From a virus: DNA of 31,492 nt. The position numbers and the translations under genes were made by a program. Below are positions 1 through 8,076 of this stretch, piece after piece. The DNA lies in IMG/VR virus record IMGVR_UViG_3300032893_000218, positions 1 to 31,492 of that record. One strand, given 5' to 3'. The notes under the pieces are model-generated. The model was not told the origin of the DNA and did no database searches. It saw only the letters and a list, made by a program, of their open reading frames with translations. How positions within the stretch are numbered: position 1 is the first letter of the stretch; the number at the start of each line of letters is the position of its first letter.

Positions 1-619
1 CTTCCGGTAAATTAAGAACTGGACAAATATCAGTTCCAGTATCTGAAGTAGTCGGAATTCCAAGAGTTATATTTTTCGCTGAACCCGTCCCAATTGTTTG
101 AAGTGTTATTTTTGCACTTGTGATTTCTCCAGACAATGAGAATACAAGTCCTGCCGCTGTAATTGCTGCATTATTAAGACTTGTTACAATAGTTTCCATA
201 TTAGTCAAATCCAATTCGCCTATTACTATTTCTTGAGATGCGGCACTATTGACAATAGCTCTTAAAATATAATCAGGCGCCGTTAATTTTGTAAGATCAA
301 CATTATTAATGCTGAATATAGTCGCTGGCTGAGCATCAGCGTCTTGTTTTCTCGGAATGATGACAAGAAATCCTCCTCCGCTTAATATATTTGGATTTTG
401 TCCAAATACCATCAATCCTAAAGCATATGTTTTTGAATTGCTTCCAAAATCATTTGCTATAGAATTTGTCTCTTTATATATTCCATAATCTCCATATGTT
501 GAAGATATAGGCTCTTCATCGGTTATCATAGCAAGAGCAGAGGTATTGACATTAGCCAATCCTTTTAATGCTGCAAGCATGGTAACTTGAATTACATTAC
601 TAATTGATAATTTACTCAT
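1..619 (-). CDS. DUF3383-like tail sheath-type protein (partial, C-terminus outside window)
   Basis: The frame is open from an ATG at 619 to the window edge, giving 206 codons of the N-terminus. The ATG overlaps the stop of the upstream neck gene as ATGA, so the start is well supported. The segment 'NDFGSNSKTYALGLMVFGQN' followed by a Gly-rich turn and 'FLVIIPR' matches the pattern I know from DUF3383 proteins: an 'FG..S..Y' motif, then 'FF.Q.P' and a strand ending in R. DUF3383 proteins are found in contractile-tailed phages at the position of the tail sheath. Its place directly after the neck/tail terminator gene fits. Function as sheath is inferred from family and order. The missing C-terminus prevents checking the rest. 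Confidence 0.7.
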   Translation of the reverse strand, partial: MSKLSISNVIQVTMLAALKGLANVNTSALAMITDEEPISSTYGDYGIYKETNSIANDFGSNSKTYALGLMVFGQNPNILSGGGFLVIIPRKQDADAQPATIFSINNVDLTKLTAPDYILRAIVNSAASQEIVIGELDLTNMETIVTSLNNAAITAAGLVFSLSGEITSAKITLQTIGTGSAKNITLGIPTTSDTGTDICPVLNLPE

Positions 620-1098
620 GATATTTTTTCCTCCTTTGGAAATTTATCAAAATAATCAACGATTGTTATTTTTGTTTTTATATTTGAAATTGTCACCGAA
701 ATTCTATATCGATGCAATGCGCTTCCTCCTTCAATGAAACTTAGGTCTAATATATTATTATTTCTGAATATTCTTATTTGATATTGCTCCTGTATTTGCA
801 AAGAATAACAAGAAGTCAATGCCATTATGACTTCCTCTTTTCTTTCCATAGCCTCACGGCTTTTACTTGTAATATCTATATCAAGATTTGAAAAAGAAAC
901 AACTCCTTTTATTTCTGTATTATCGTTCTTATTGTAATTATTGGTATTCGCTAATATATGCGCTTGTCTTGTTGAAATAATAACATACATATTATTGTCT
1001 TTTGGCGCATAATAATTTTGCGAATATAAAATTACTCTCTTTGGGTCTAATGTCAAATCATGAGTTATTATATCTGCTAATATTTCATCAATTTCCAT
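616..1098 (-). CDS. Phage neck / tail terminator protein (gp12-like, LIC_12616 type)
   Basis: A 160-residue protein starting at an ATG with AGGATAAT just upstream. Recognisable elements are 'DPKRVILYSQNYYAPKD' near the N-terminus, a strand 'MYVIISTR', and 'SREAMERKEEVIMALTSCYS' in the middle, where the R.EVl.AL.S.YS pattern is typical of phage neck terminator proteins. 'LHRYRISVTI' closes the fold as a final strand. Family members cap the tail tube and join it to the head. The stop overlaps the start of the sheath-like gene (ATGA), so the two are translationally coupled. Assignment rests on motif recall and gene order. Confidence 0.65.
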   Translation of the reverse strand: MEIDEILADIITHDLTLDPKRVILYSQNYYAPKDNNMYVIISTRQAHILANTNNYNKNDNTEIKGVVSFSNLDIDITSKSREAMERKEEVIMALTSCYSLQIQEQYQIRIFRNNNILDLSFIEGGSALHRYRISVTISNIKTKITIVDYFDKFPKEEKIS

Positions 1099-1099
1099 A

Positions 1100-1171
1100 T
1101 TATCCTACGAATGACAAAAAATAACCATGCCGATCAAAGTTTTCTAAAGTTCCATCTCTTACTCTGAGGGT
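1100..1171 (-). other. Coding-like frame after the 73-aa gene; possible displaced C-terminus
   Basis: In the frame next to the end of the upstream 73-residue gene, an open stretch of 23 codons reads 'RVRDGTLENFDRHGYFLSFV' and stops just before the neck gene's ATG. It has no start codon or ribosome site of its own and overlaps the end of the 73-residue gene. The composition (charged turn, aromatic final strand) looks like the natural C-terminus of that gene. A single-base indel around 1160-1171, a sequencing error, or frameshifting would join the two. Confidence 0.35.
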
Positions 1172-1380
1172 CTATTATCAGCAAAATTCTCTGCTGAACA
1201 AATCCATTGATTTCCATTAGCTCCACAAGTATTAATAATTATTTCATTATTCATACCGGAATAAGGCTCTTTAAATCTGGCACATCTTGTATCACATGGG
1301 CCGTTAATTCCTTCGCAAAATACCTGCACCTCCAATCCGTTCCTTGGAACAGTAAATTTATAATCATTTGTTAACACCAT
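1159..1380 (-). CDS. Small cysteine-containing phage protein, possibly frameshifted at its end
   Basis: A 73-residue ORF between the tail fibre and the neck gene, with an ATG at 1380 preceded by AAGGAGTAATAAA, a good ribosome site. It contains five Cys residues (a C..C pair in 'CDTRCARF', and later 'NTCGANGNQWICSA') but no family I recognise. The position suggests a small structural or assembly protein of the neck or tail. The reading ends abruptly in 'DNRPSE', and an adjacent frame (1100-1171) continues with coding-like sequence up to the next gene, so the annotated C-terminus may be an artefact of a frameshift. Confidence 0.6.
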   Translation of the reverse strand: MVLTNDYKFTVPRNGLEVQVFCEGINGPCDTRCARFKEPYSGMNNEIIINTCGANGNQWICSAENFADNRPSE

Positions 1381-1395
1381 TTTATTACTCCTTAT

Positions 1396-3732
1396 TTAAA
1401 GATATAACCAAGTCCCGTTTAATGACAAAATTACCCAAAGACCTGATGTAGATATACGTACAAGTGTAATCGAAGCTCCTTTTGTTTGACTATACGCATT
1501 AATAAAAAGACCTGATGCTGTTTTAATCTTATCTGTACCTCTGGTACCAATCCACAACGCTGCGCTATTTTGAGGTTCAGTGTGCATTGTAAACATTAAA
1601 AAATCACCATTAATACCCCCACTCCAATTAGGTAAAAAAAAACCAATATTTCCTATACAACCAGTTGTTGGATGCAACATATAATGACTGCCAGTTGTAC
1701 CATCAGGAATTGTGTAAGTAGGGATTACTATTCCTACACCTGTTCCAGCAGAATGACACGCCATATATTTAGTGGCTCCATTACCAGATATATCAGTACC
1801 AGATGCCCCTGCAGTAGCATAAGTATAAAAACCATACAAACCTGATAAATCTACATCAGTAATAATAAAACGATTTGTAGACCAAACTATTGTAGCATTA
1901 GAAAGACCTGTTACTGTACGAAAATTTGTTTGAATAATAGACGCAACATCTGCCATCGTATTACATGAACTAAAATTCAAACCAGTGAAACTATAAATAG
2001 TCCCACGCACTGATAATTTCCATGAACCATTAGTTACAGACTTCCATGTAGCTACTACTGATACAGCATTTGTCCCGCCATTTATTGAGCCAGAAGTCCA
2101 ACTAACCATAGTCATATCAATAAAATTATATCTTAATGTAGTTTTTTGTATATAACTTAAATCAAAATAAGTTTTCAAAACTGATTTTATATTAGCCCAT
2201 GTCAATTTTTTTAAAATATTGGCAACTGAATCCCAAAATCCAAACTCATCAGCATCAATAGGGGTATCTTTCAAAGTAGTCCGATGAATTATATTTCCAA
2301 TACTCTGATCAGTTTCATTTCCACTATTTGTATTACTTGTATTTCCTATTACTGTTAATTGTGCATCTGTTACATAACGCTTATCTGTAGAATCAGAAAC
2401 ATCAGATGTAGATAAACTTGCTAACGCAATTGTTAATAAATGATGCACCACATCTTCAGTAATTATTATTTTATTTCCTGCAACTATATTTTTAAACTGT
2501 AAGTCAACTCCTAATTTTTGCTCATATAATCCATATCCCAAAGTTCCTATATTTGATGCAGTATTAATTTCTCCACCACTTCCACCAATACCACCACTAC
2601 CAGCTTCGGATAATCCCAGTTTACCAGCACTTCTAAAAACCGCTTCGTTTGAGTTATTAAGATCAGTACAACCTTTTTTAATAATTAACCATGCTCTAAA
2701 AACATCATAAGAATTATAAGGATTAATAACAACTGGATTACGCAAGGCAGCAAATGCATCACCTATTGTTGCATAGCATACTTGTCCATATTGAACATCA
2801 TTTATAACCGTTGGAGAATAAAATGAAATAAGTTGAATTGTAAAAGGTGTTTCATCAGGAACTAACGCTAATGTACCACTACCATCATCCCAATGATTTG
2901 GATCAATAAAAGTAGTTGCAGAGCTATCATTAAACCATTTGCTGTCTTTTGAAGGGTCCTGATAATAATAATAAAAAGTAACAGGCGACTCCAATTCTGA
3001 AGGTACTACGTGAGGATCACGTTTAAAATTTTGATAATTTGCATTGCCGTCAAATACTTTTCCAGCCGATCTTTCTATGGTCAAACCTGTTAAAGGCGCA
3101 TAATCATTACCAATAATATTAAATTGACCCCAATTTTCAATAAAATCATTTAATTGTGATTGAATTGAGTTATTATAAAAAGGTTCTGTATAAACAAGAT
3201 TGACTCCTGTGGTTTCTCCCGTATGATCAATCCAGCCTATTGCTACTAATGATCGTCTTTGCAAATCAGTAAGAGGATCAACTGCAAAAATTATTTGTTT
3301 TTCTACATTAAGATTAACATAAGTTGTATCAGATTCATTTATAAAAGGATCAACGATATCTATAAATTCTACATCTTCCCAAGTTAAAAGCGTCCTTATG
3401 GGATTAATAGCATCTGTGAAATTATCAACTATAATGGCGGCTCCAGCGGAAATGTTAAATTTAGTTGGATCAATATTTTTTGAAATAATCCCCCCCATAA
3501 GTAGCCCGGTAGAATTTATATTATTTATATCTGATATGGAAATATCTTGCCATTCAGTATCATAATCAGAGTTTGATTTTTTAGATAATATTTGTTTAAT
3601 TTTTCCGCCAGAAGGTATTCCTATTCCAGGATCACCTTTTATTCCATTTACGATAACAACTTCAATCGAAGAATTTTCTATAATAGTATCTATAGGATTA
3701 GCATCTTCAATAATAACAGATATATTACTCAT
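1396..3732 (-). CDS. Large tail fibre / receptor-binding structural protein
   Basis: A 778-residue protein. Near the N-terminus a short collagen-like segment 'VNGIKGDPGIGIPSGGKIKQ' is followed by 'ILSKKSNSDYDTEWQDI', a combination common in phage tail fibre and baseplate proteins. The centre carries 'RYVTDAQLTVIGNTSNTNSG', a motif repeatedly seen in fibre shafts. The C-terminal third, rich in S, T, G and aromatics and ending 'GLWVILSLNGTWLYL', has the look of a receptor-binding or trimerising head. It begins inside the last codons of the upstream 110-residue gene (ATGA overlap), so the two are coupled. Its place between connector and neck genes is unusual: fibre genes normally follow the baseplate. 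Role inferred from composition and motifs. Confidence 0.7.
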   Translation of the reverse strand: MSNISVIIEDANPIDTIIENSSIEVVIVNGIKGDPGIGIPSGGKIKQILSKKSNSDYDTEWQDISISDINNINSTGLLMGGIISKNIDPTKFNISAGAAIIVDNFTDAINPIRTLLTWEDVEFIDIVDPFINESDTTYVNLNVEKQIIFAVDPLTDLQRRSLVAIGWIDHTGETTGVNLVYTEPFYNNSIQSQLNDFIENWGQFNIIGNDYAPLTGLTIERSAGKVFDGNANYQNFKRDPHVVPSELESPVTFYYYYQDPSKDSKWFNDSSATTFIDPNHWDDGSGTLALVPDETPFTIQLISFYSPTVINDVQYGQVCYATIGDAFAALRNPVVINPYNSYDVFRAWLIIKKGCTDLNNSNEAVFRSAGKLGLSEAGSGGIGGSGGEINTASNIGTLGYGLYEQKLGVDLQFKNIVAGNKIIITEDVVHHLLTIALASLSTSDVSDSTDKRYVTDAQLTVIGNTSNTNSGNETDQSIGNIIHRTTLKDTPIDADEFGFWDSVANILKKLTWANIKSVLKTYFDLSYIQKTTLRYNFIDMTMVSWTSGSINGGTNAVSVVATWKSVTNGSWKLSVRGTIYSFTGLNFSSCNTMADVASIIQTNFRTVTGLSNATIVWSTNRFIITDVDLSGLYGFYTYATAGASGTDISGNGATKYMACHSAGTGVGIVIPTYTIPDGTTGSHYMLHPTTGCIGNIGFFLPNWSGGINGDFLMFTMHTEPQNSAALWIGTRGTDKIKTASGLFINAYSQTKGASITLVRISTSGLWVILSLNGTWLYL

Positions 3733-4061
3733 ATTATTTTAACCGATCCTTCTAATACAACTCTATCTATATTGTTATTATCCGTCCATCTTAATAACCA
3801 ACGATAAGTTTCTACATCTCGTAATAAGGGACTCAATTTATCACAAAATATATTAATTTTACCATCAGATAAATTTATATTATTAACTTTAATTTCAATT
3901 TTATTTGTTTCAAGGCTATCCAGAAAAACATAACTTTCAAATGTATATCCAGTCAAATCTATTGAAAATGTTAATATTTTATCGAGAATATTATTTGAAC
4001 CAAGAATTAAATTTAAAATTCCCGGTTGCTCATTATATTCCGCTGGACTTTTTCCAATCAT
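3729..4061 (-). CDS. Small beta-rich protein, BppU N-terminal-like
   Basis: A 110-residue protein. 'TFSIDLTGYTFESYVFLDSL' followed by an alternating strand pattern and the end 'YRWLLRWTDNNNIDRVVLEG' 'SVKII' resemble the immunoglobulin-like modules found at the N-terminus of baseplate/fibre proteins such as BppU. In those, a strand ending 'tyrW.l.wtd..g...tvl.G...v' is typical. It lies directly upstream of the tail fibre gene and overlaps it (ATGA), so it probably acts with the fibre, for example as an anchor. No catalytic residues are visible. The BppU link is pattern-based and moderate. Confidence 0.5.
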   Translation of the reverse strand: MIGKSPAEYNEQPGILNLILGSNNILDKILTFSIDLTGYTFESYVFLDSLETNKIEIKVNNINLSDGKINIFCDKLSPLLRDVETYRWLLRWTDNNNIDRVVLEGSVKII

Positions 4062-4399
4062 GTTTTCTCTACATAGTCTTCAATAGCATCGTATACCATT
4101 ACTCCTGATATCGACCAATCAGAAATACCATCAATTTTATATATTTTATTAGCAATTATTATTTTATCATCATGTTTTAATTTAAATGTACTTTCACAAT
4201 ATATATTCGCCCATCTCCATGATCTACTCTCTTCTGGTTTTCTGGAAACTTTTTCTTGAGGCATTGGAACTGCCATAATACGCAAAACATAATCATCCTT
4301 TAATTCACTTATTTTATGATCAATTATATCTTGAGTTATGATTACTACTTTTTGTCTTCTCCAAAATCCACGTAATCCAATTCTTACTGACGGTATCAT
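4058..4399 (-). CDS. Head-tail connector / head-closure-like protein
   Basis: A 113-residue protein with many charged and aromatic residues. The segments 'VPMPQEKVSRKPEESRSWRW' and 'IIIANKIYKIDGISDWSISG' 'VMVYDAIEDY' follow a pattern I associate with phage head-closure or stopper-type proteins: 'RW.W...e......l..dD.i...g..Y.v....dws..Gy..Y...ed'. The gene sits between the gpG/gp10-like gene and the fibre-associated gene, overlapping both by a few bases. The expected place of a head-closure protein is between the DUF4054 adaptor and the tail terminator, which fits. Function is inferred. Confidence 0.5.
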   Translation of the reverse strand: MIPSVRIGLRGFWRRQKVVIITQDIIDHKISELKDDYVLRIMAVPMPQEKVSRKPEESRSWRWANIYCESTFKLKHDDKIIIANKIYKIDGISDWSISGVMVYDAIEDYVEKT

Positions 4400-4887
4400 A
4401 ATCCACCTACTTTAGACGTAATAGATTTCCTAAGTGTGCCATCATCAATAAGTATTGCGGTCGATCTTTTTTTTCTTTTTGCAGTCTCTTTTTTAATTGG
4501 TTCCCATGTTCCAAATCCCGATGAATCGAATGCTCCCTGGATTACCCCCTCACATGCTATGCCAATAACCGTCAATAATTTTTTAACCGTGAAATCTTTT
4601 AAATCTTTAAAGTTAAAAACCTTATCCGATACTTCTTTTTCTATTTCTTTTTGTTTCAATTCAATTGGCATTTTTATAAAAGATCGTTGCGGAATATTTT
4701 GCTCAATATTACCAAATTCATGAACTGCACCATATCCGGCTACGCTTGCGCCATCTTTTGTAGTTTGTTCACCGAGGACGCCAACATCAACGTAACCTTT
4801 ATCAGTGAATTCTTTTATCAATTTTTCTAATAAAGTAAAATCTCCTGTAAGAGAACATCCATTTTTATTAATATTAAATCCGCTCAT
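4396..4887 (-). CDS. HK97 gp10 / gpG-type virion morphogenesis (neck) protein
   Basis: A 163-residue protein. 'VDVGVLGEQTTKDGASVAGY' then 'GAVHEFGNIEQNIPQRSFIK' is the hallmark of the gp10/Mu gpG-like family, whose signature is 'ia.yga.nEfG...iP.RsFir'. The C-terminal 'ILIDDGTLRKSITSKV' matches the closing 'l.dtG.L..si....' of the same family. These proteins act at the head-tail junction or in tail completion. The gene overlaps both neighbours by four bases, inside a compact connector operon. Confidence 0.75.
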   Translation of the reverse strand: MSGFNINKNGCSLTGDFTLLEKLIKEFTDKGYVDVGVLGEQTTKDGASVAGYGAVHEFGNIEQNIPQRSFIKMPIELKQKEIEKEVSDKVFNFKDLKDFTVKKLLTVIGIACEGVIQGAFDSSGFGTWEPIKKETAKRKKRSTAILIDDGTLRKSITSKVGGL

Positions 4888-5309
4888 TTTTGAGTTTTTC
4901 CTTTTGCATTAAAAGCTGCAAACATATACGGCTTTGATAGCATCAAAAATCTTAATCCATAAGATGTTGTTGAATAAATTGCGCATTCTCCTTGTTTACA
5001 CCAATCTGGTATATCATGCGATATAGAAATTCCGCCGGCAGATTTTGAACTTACATTATATTGACTTTGCCCGCCTGTATCCGCCGTGTCCGTATTTATC
5101 AAAACAAAATGAGCCGTTAAATATAATAGCGCCGTTTTCATTACATCATTTACATCTAGTGAAGGATATAAATCGTAATTAAAACTTAAATCTGATTCCG
5201 TGATTCCTTTTATAATATCAGTATTAGTTATATCCGGTATTTCAGTGCCAAATATAAAATCTCTTGCAAAATAAGATTTAAAGTCATCTATTGTTATAAC
5301 GGCTTTCAT
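4884..5309 (-). CDS. Head-tail adaptor, DUF4054-like
   Basis: A 141-residue protein. 'IDDFKSYFARDFIFGTEIPD' 'ITNTDIIKGITES' then 'DVMKTALLYLTAHFVLINTD' is the helical pattern of DUF4054 adaptors: 'F...Fp.f......I...i..A' followed by '...a..ylaAH.l'. These proteins bind the portal ring as the first connector. The gene follows the major capsid protein after a short gap that holds a GIY-YIG fragment. The start ATG overlaps the stop of that fragment. Confidence 0.6.
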   Translation of the reverse strand: MKAVITIDDFKSYFARDFIFGTEIPDITNTDIIKGITESDLSFNYDLYPSLDVNDVMKTALLYLTAHFVLINTDTADTGGQSQYNVSSKSAGGISISHDIPDWCKQGECAIYSTTSYGLRFLMLSKPYMFAAFNAKGKTQK

Positions 5310-5398
5310 ATTGCTTCTCGATATATTGAATTATCTTTAGAATTTTGTCCGATATAAATTTTGCCGTTTATTGTATTTGTAATTTTATAAATATTCAA
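5306..5398 (-). pseudogene. GIY-YIG endonuclease N-terminal remnant
   Basis: A 30-codon frame starting at a TTG (5398), with AGGATAAT upstream, reads 'NIYKITNTINGKIYIGQNSK' and ends at a TGA that overlaps the ATG of the DUF4054 gene. 'IYKITN.iNGKiYIGq' is the start of the GIY-YIG nuclease domain (GIY-like strand, then YIG). The rest of the domain, including the catalytic Arg and Glu region, is absent. It sits in the 148-base gap between major capsid and adaptor genes and resembles the longer fragment at 14498-14668. Most likely the relic of a homing endonuclease. Confidence 0.6.
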
Positions 5399-5457
5399 AA
5401 TATTATCCTAATAAAATATGAGGAAAGTTTTTATAACCTTCCTCATTATATACTACC

Positions 5458-6486
5458 TCAATAAGTTATAGGGGTGATGGCATCGAAATACATTACTTCG
5501 GGAACGCGATTAATCAAGACGCCCGAATATTGTCCGTAAGCACCCTGCGCCCATTGAATCTGATCGCCAGTATCAGCGGAAAGCATATTGAAATCGATTG
5601 GTATTGGCATCGAAAGAGTTTCAGGATCATTCCTATACAATACATATCGATCTTTTGTAAGACCTCTTGTAGAGTTTCTGTTTGCCTGACAATAAGCAAC
5701 ATGACGAACCTTGAATTTGTCATTCTGTGTAATTTTCTTGAACATATTTTCAATAACTTCAATTTTGAGTGCCAACGGATTAACAACAGTTGTATCACCT
5801 ACAAAATCACCGAGTCCGAGAAAATCGGAAGTTGGTATCAAAAAAGTATCTGGCATAACTGTATTATTACAGTTAGCCCAATAAAGAGTAAGAATACTCT
5901 GAATGAATGTTTTGAGTTCAGCAACTGTCATTTGTGAAATTGGAACTGCGATAAGACTTGTATTGACAGTAACATTTGAATTGTTTATTAATCCTGGCAT
6001 TGTCGTAATTATCGGATGTCCGAGAAATGCTTGTTTTTGGAGACCCAAATCCCAATCTTTTTTCAAAGATTCGATTCTTCCCTGGACAACATCCCATTTT
6101 CTTGTTGCCATTGCCTGTTTTACTTCTATGACTGTCCAATTTACCTTTTTCATCCACAATTGAGTAGGTATTCTGTTAGGTTCAAGAAATGAACTGACTT
6201 CTGCAATTCTTCCCTGTGAAGGGTTGGCATTTACATCACCCGCATAAAAATCTCCACCAGTCATAAATTCCATATTCTGAACAATTTCACTTCCAAAAGC
6301 ACCTTCGCCAACGTCGATTGGTACAAAATCCGCAAAAGGAATTTCGTAAAATTTTTGTTGGATGACTACACTTCTTATATAGGATAGCGTATCAATCGCT
6401 ATTTGATAGGCGGCGCTGTTCGGATCAAACGCCCCATTTGAATTCATAAAAAGTATATTATCATATGACATATTTTTTTTAGGCAT
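5458..6486 (-). CDS. Major capsid protein (DUF2184-like)
   Basis: A 342-residue protein from an ATG at 6486 preceded by AAGGAGAAAAAT. A longer frame exists upstream but overlaps the previous gene and lacks a ribosome site. The opening 'FDPNSAAYQIAIDTLSYIRS' then 'FYEIPFADFVPIDVGEGAFG' 'SEIV' and a Gly-rich loop is the pattern of DUF2184 capsid proteins, an HK97-fold family. 'LNNSNV'-type peptide-product phrasing ('IITTMPGLINNSNVTVN'), the spacing domain with 'DTFLIPTSDF', and the end 'VLINRVPEVMYFDAITPITY' also fit. It follows the protease/scaffold and decoration genes, the standard order. It has no long leader, so the arm-scaffold is probably supplied by the separate scaffold gene. Confidence 0.85.
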   Translation of the reverse strand: MPKKNMSYDNILFMNSNGAFDPNSAAYQIAIDTLSYIRSVVIQQKFYEIPFADFVPIDVGEGAFGSEIVQNMEFMTGGDFYAGDVNANPSQGRIAEVSSFLEPNRIPTQLWMKKVNWTVIEVKQAMATRKWDVVQGRIESLKKDWDLGLQKQAFLGHPIITTMPGLINNSNVTVNTSLIAVPISQMTVAELKTFIQSILTLYWANCNNTVMPDTFLIPTSDFLGLGDFVGDTTVVNPLALKIEVIENMFKKITQNDKFKVRHVAYCQANRNSTRGLTKDRYVLYRNDPETLSMPIPIDFNMLSADTGDQIQWAQGAYGQYSGVLINRVPEVMYFDAITPITY

Positions 6487-6496
6487 ATTTTTCTCC

Positions 6497-6994
6497 TTAA
6501 GTTGCCGCAACTGCGGTATCGGCTTGATATAATTCGACCCTGATTATATTGTTTGTTACGCCTTTATCTAAAGCAACTCCGATTGTAGTATATCCGGTTG
6601 TTACATTTTGTATCTGTCCAATATATGAAAGATTCAATGAAACTTTAGAACCACGAGAAATAGCCTCATGACATTGAAAATACATCACAGCGCCCGGTCT
6701 CGCTACATCAAAACTTTCTCCCGGTGAATTTGCATTTTTCTTAATATTAAATGTTTTAATACCATAAAGTCGATCATAGTCATTTGTTCTTTTATCGACA
6801 ATAGGAATACCCTGCGCATCCATATCGGAAGCTCCAAGATCAGTTAATAGACATCCTTCACCTGGCAACATGGTCAATGTCGAAGTGGCTTCAGGATTGT
6901 ATCTTACGTGAATTATTGAACCTTCAGGACATCTTGAAAGATCAAGTTGACCTGGAACGGGTGTTTTATCAAATTGATTGCTATATACGCTCAT
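6497..6994 (-). CDS. Head decoration / capsid cement-like protein
   Basis: A 165-residue protein located between protease/scaffold and major capsid, the usual position of decoration proteins. 'ARPGAVMYFQCHEAISRGSK' 'VSLNL' followed by 'TIGVALDKGVTNNIIRVELY' matches the pattern of small beta-barrel virion proteins, in which a strand like 'G..v.v....G.v......iGvald.a' precedes the C-terminus. Its ATG overlaps the stop of the upstream protease/scaffold gene by four bases. Function is inferred from order and fold-like pattern; no residue-level signature is decisive. Confidence 0.6.
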   Translation of the reverse strand: MSVYSNQFDKTPVPGQLDLSRCPEGSIIHVRYNPEATSTLTMLPGEGCLLTDLGASDMDAQGIPIVDKRTNDYDRLYGIKTFNIKKNANSPGESFDVARPGAVMYFQCHEAISRGSKVSLNLSYIGQIQNVTTGYTTIGVALDKGVTNNIIRVELYQADTAVAAT

Positions 6995-7500
6995 TTATTC
7001 CCCCTTGTTCCATATTTCTCTGACCCGACGGCAATTCTATCGGCTTTTGTACTAATTACAATTTGATAACCATTAGCCTGACTTTTTCCCATAGCATTTT
7101 CAAGTTTTTTAAAATTATTTTGTTTTTCCTCTTTCTTTTTTTCGTCTTCTTCATCTGCATTATCTTTTTCTTTTTTTTTGTCTGTCTCTTCATTTGTCTT
7201 CATTTTATTGCGCTTGTAGCTGTCCGCAAGTGCAGAAGCCTTTATTTTTTGACCGTTGACATTAATTTCATCATCTGGATTAATCATTTTTTGTTCTTGC
7301 TGTTCAGCTACATAAATTTCAATAAGTTTGCTTAAAGGAACTTGTTCGCCGTCAATGTCAATATATGATTCTTCGGCATTTATCATATCGAGTTTTTCTT
7401 CGGTTCCTGGAGGTTGCATTTCTTTACGTTCCTTATCCTCCACTTCATTTTTTTTCTCTTTAGGGAAGAAAAAATTAAAAACTTTTCCCTTTTCTGCCAT
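6991..7500 (-). CDS. Nested in-frame scaffold protein
   Basis: Within the protease/scaffold gene an ATG at 7500 ('MAEKGKVFNFFFPKEKKNEV') is preceded by AAAAAAGGAGAACAATAAT, a strong ribosome site in the middle of a coding sequence. Translation from it gives a 169-residue Lys/Glu-rich protein that corresponds to the scaffold half. Lambda makes its scaffold Nu3 from an internal start in the protease gene C, and the same logic fits here. The strength of the internal site is seen in the sequence; the product itself is inferred. Confidence 0.6.
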   Translation of the reverse strand: MAEKGKVFNFFFPKEKKNEVEDKERKEMQPPGTEEKLDMINAEESYIDIDGEQVPLSKLIEIYVAEQQEQKMINPDDEINVNGQKIKASALADSYKRNKMKTNEETDKKKEKDNADEEDEKKKEEKQNNFKKLENAMGKSQANGYQIVISTKADRIAVGSEKYGTRGNK

Positions 7501-8064
7501 ATTATTGTTCTCCTTTTTTATCGAATTAAGGTATTCTGACCATAATTCGCTTGCTTTTGAATTCTGAATTTCTTCTGGAATTCCGTACACCTTAGCGCCT
7601 TCATAACGAGGATTGTTTACAATCGCCATATGCGTATATATGCCGTTCTTTACCTCTCCGTCATATTCAAATCCATGCCATTTGCCACCTTCTGCCATTT
7701 CAGTCGGTTTATATGCACAACTGGCGGAAAACCCATCTTTAATGTTTTGTTGAGTTGAAATATTCCAGATCATACAATCAGCATAGCACCAGCCATTATC
7801 AAGCCATCCGCAATCATATATTACTCCGTCGGCTATAGAATACTTTTCATCGTCGCTCAACTTAAACGCTTCTTCAGCACTCAAAGTTTTATGTTCTTCA
7901 TTAACAATTGGTTTCCCAATGAATGAAGATCGCATACGATCAAGAGTATCTCTCGACACAAATACTGTCCCGTCATCGACATCTTCGTATGAGCAGACAC
8001 CAGGTTCGATAAATTCAATCCGGTAACGTTTAGGATAATTATTAGTTCCTACAGAATATTCCAC
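6991..8064 (-). CDS. Prohead protease fused to scaffold (DUF2213-like)
   Basis: A 357-residue protein. The best start is a GTG at 8064 with GGAG five bases upstream. Longer frames would begin inside a terminator hairpin. The N-terminal half (about residues 1-190) follows the DUF2213 pattern: 'VSRDTLDRMRSSFIGKPIV' then 'EEHKTLSAEE', 'WCYADCMIW', 'KDGFSASCAYKPTE' with a Ser candidate nucleophile, and 'YTHMAIVNNPRYEGAKV' with a His. This is the herpes-type prohead protease layout. The C-terminal half is Lys/Glu-rich and coiled-coil-like, as in a scaffold, with a long KKKEKDNADEEDEKKKEE run. An internal ribosome site probably yields the scaffold alone (see 6991-7500). The gene has its own promoter and terminator-like leader. 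Confidence 0.7.
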   Translation of the reverse strand: MEYSVGTNNYPKRYRIEFIEPGVCSYEDVDDGTVFVSRDTLDRMRSSFIGKPIVNEEHKTLSAEEAFKLSDDEKYSIADGVIYDCGWLDNGWCYADCMIWNISTQQNIKDGFSASCAYKPTEMAEGGKWHGFEYDGEVKNGIYTHMAIVNNPRYEGAKVYGIPEEIQNSKASELWSEYLNSIKKENNNMAEKGKVFNFFFPKEKKNEVEDKERKEMQPPGTEEKLDMINAEESYIDIDGEQVPLSKLIEIYVAEQQEQKMINPDDEINVNGQKIKASALADSYKRNKMKTNEETDKKKEKDNADEEDEKKKEEKQNNFKKLENAMGKSQANGYQIVISTKADRIAVGSEKYGTRGNK

Positions 8065-8076
8065 TAAAACTCCAAT

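Noticed and set aside
5514-6157. Minus-strand alternative frames inside the major capsid gene
   Set aside because: They lie wholly within a well-supported capsid gene, have no ribosome site and no protein-like pattern.
7063-7335. Plus-strand frame of 90 codons, Phe/Ile/Leu-rich, resembling a membrane protein
   Set aside because: It is the complement of the Lys/Glu-rich scaffold. No ribosome site, and composition fully explained by the opposite strand.
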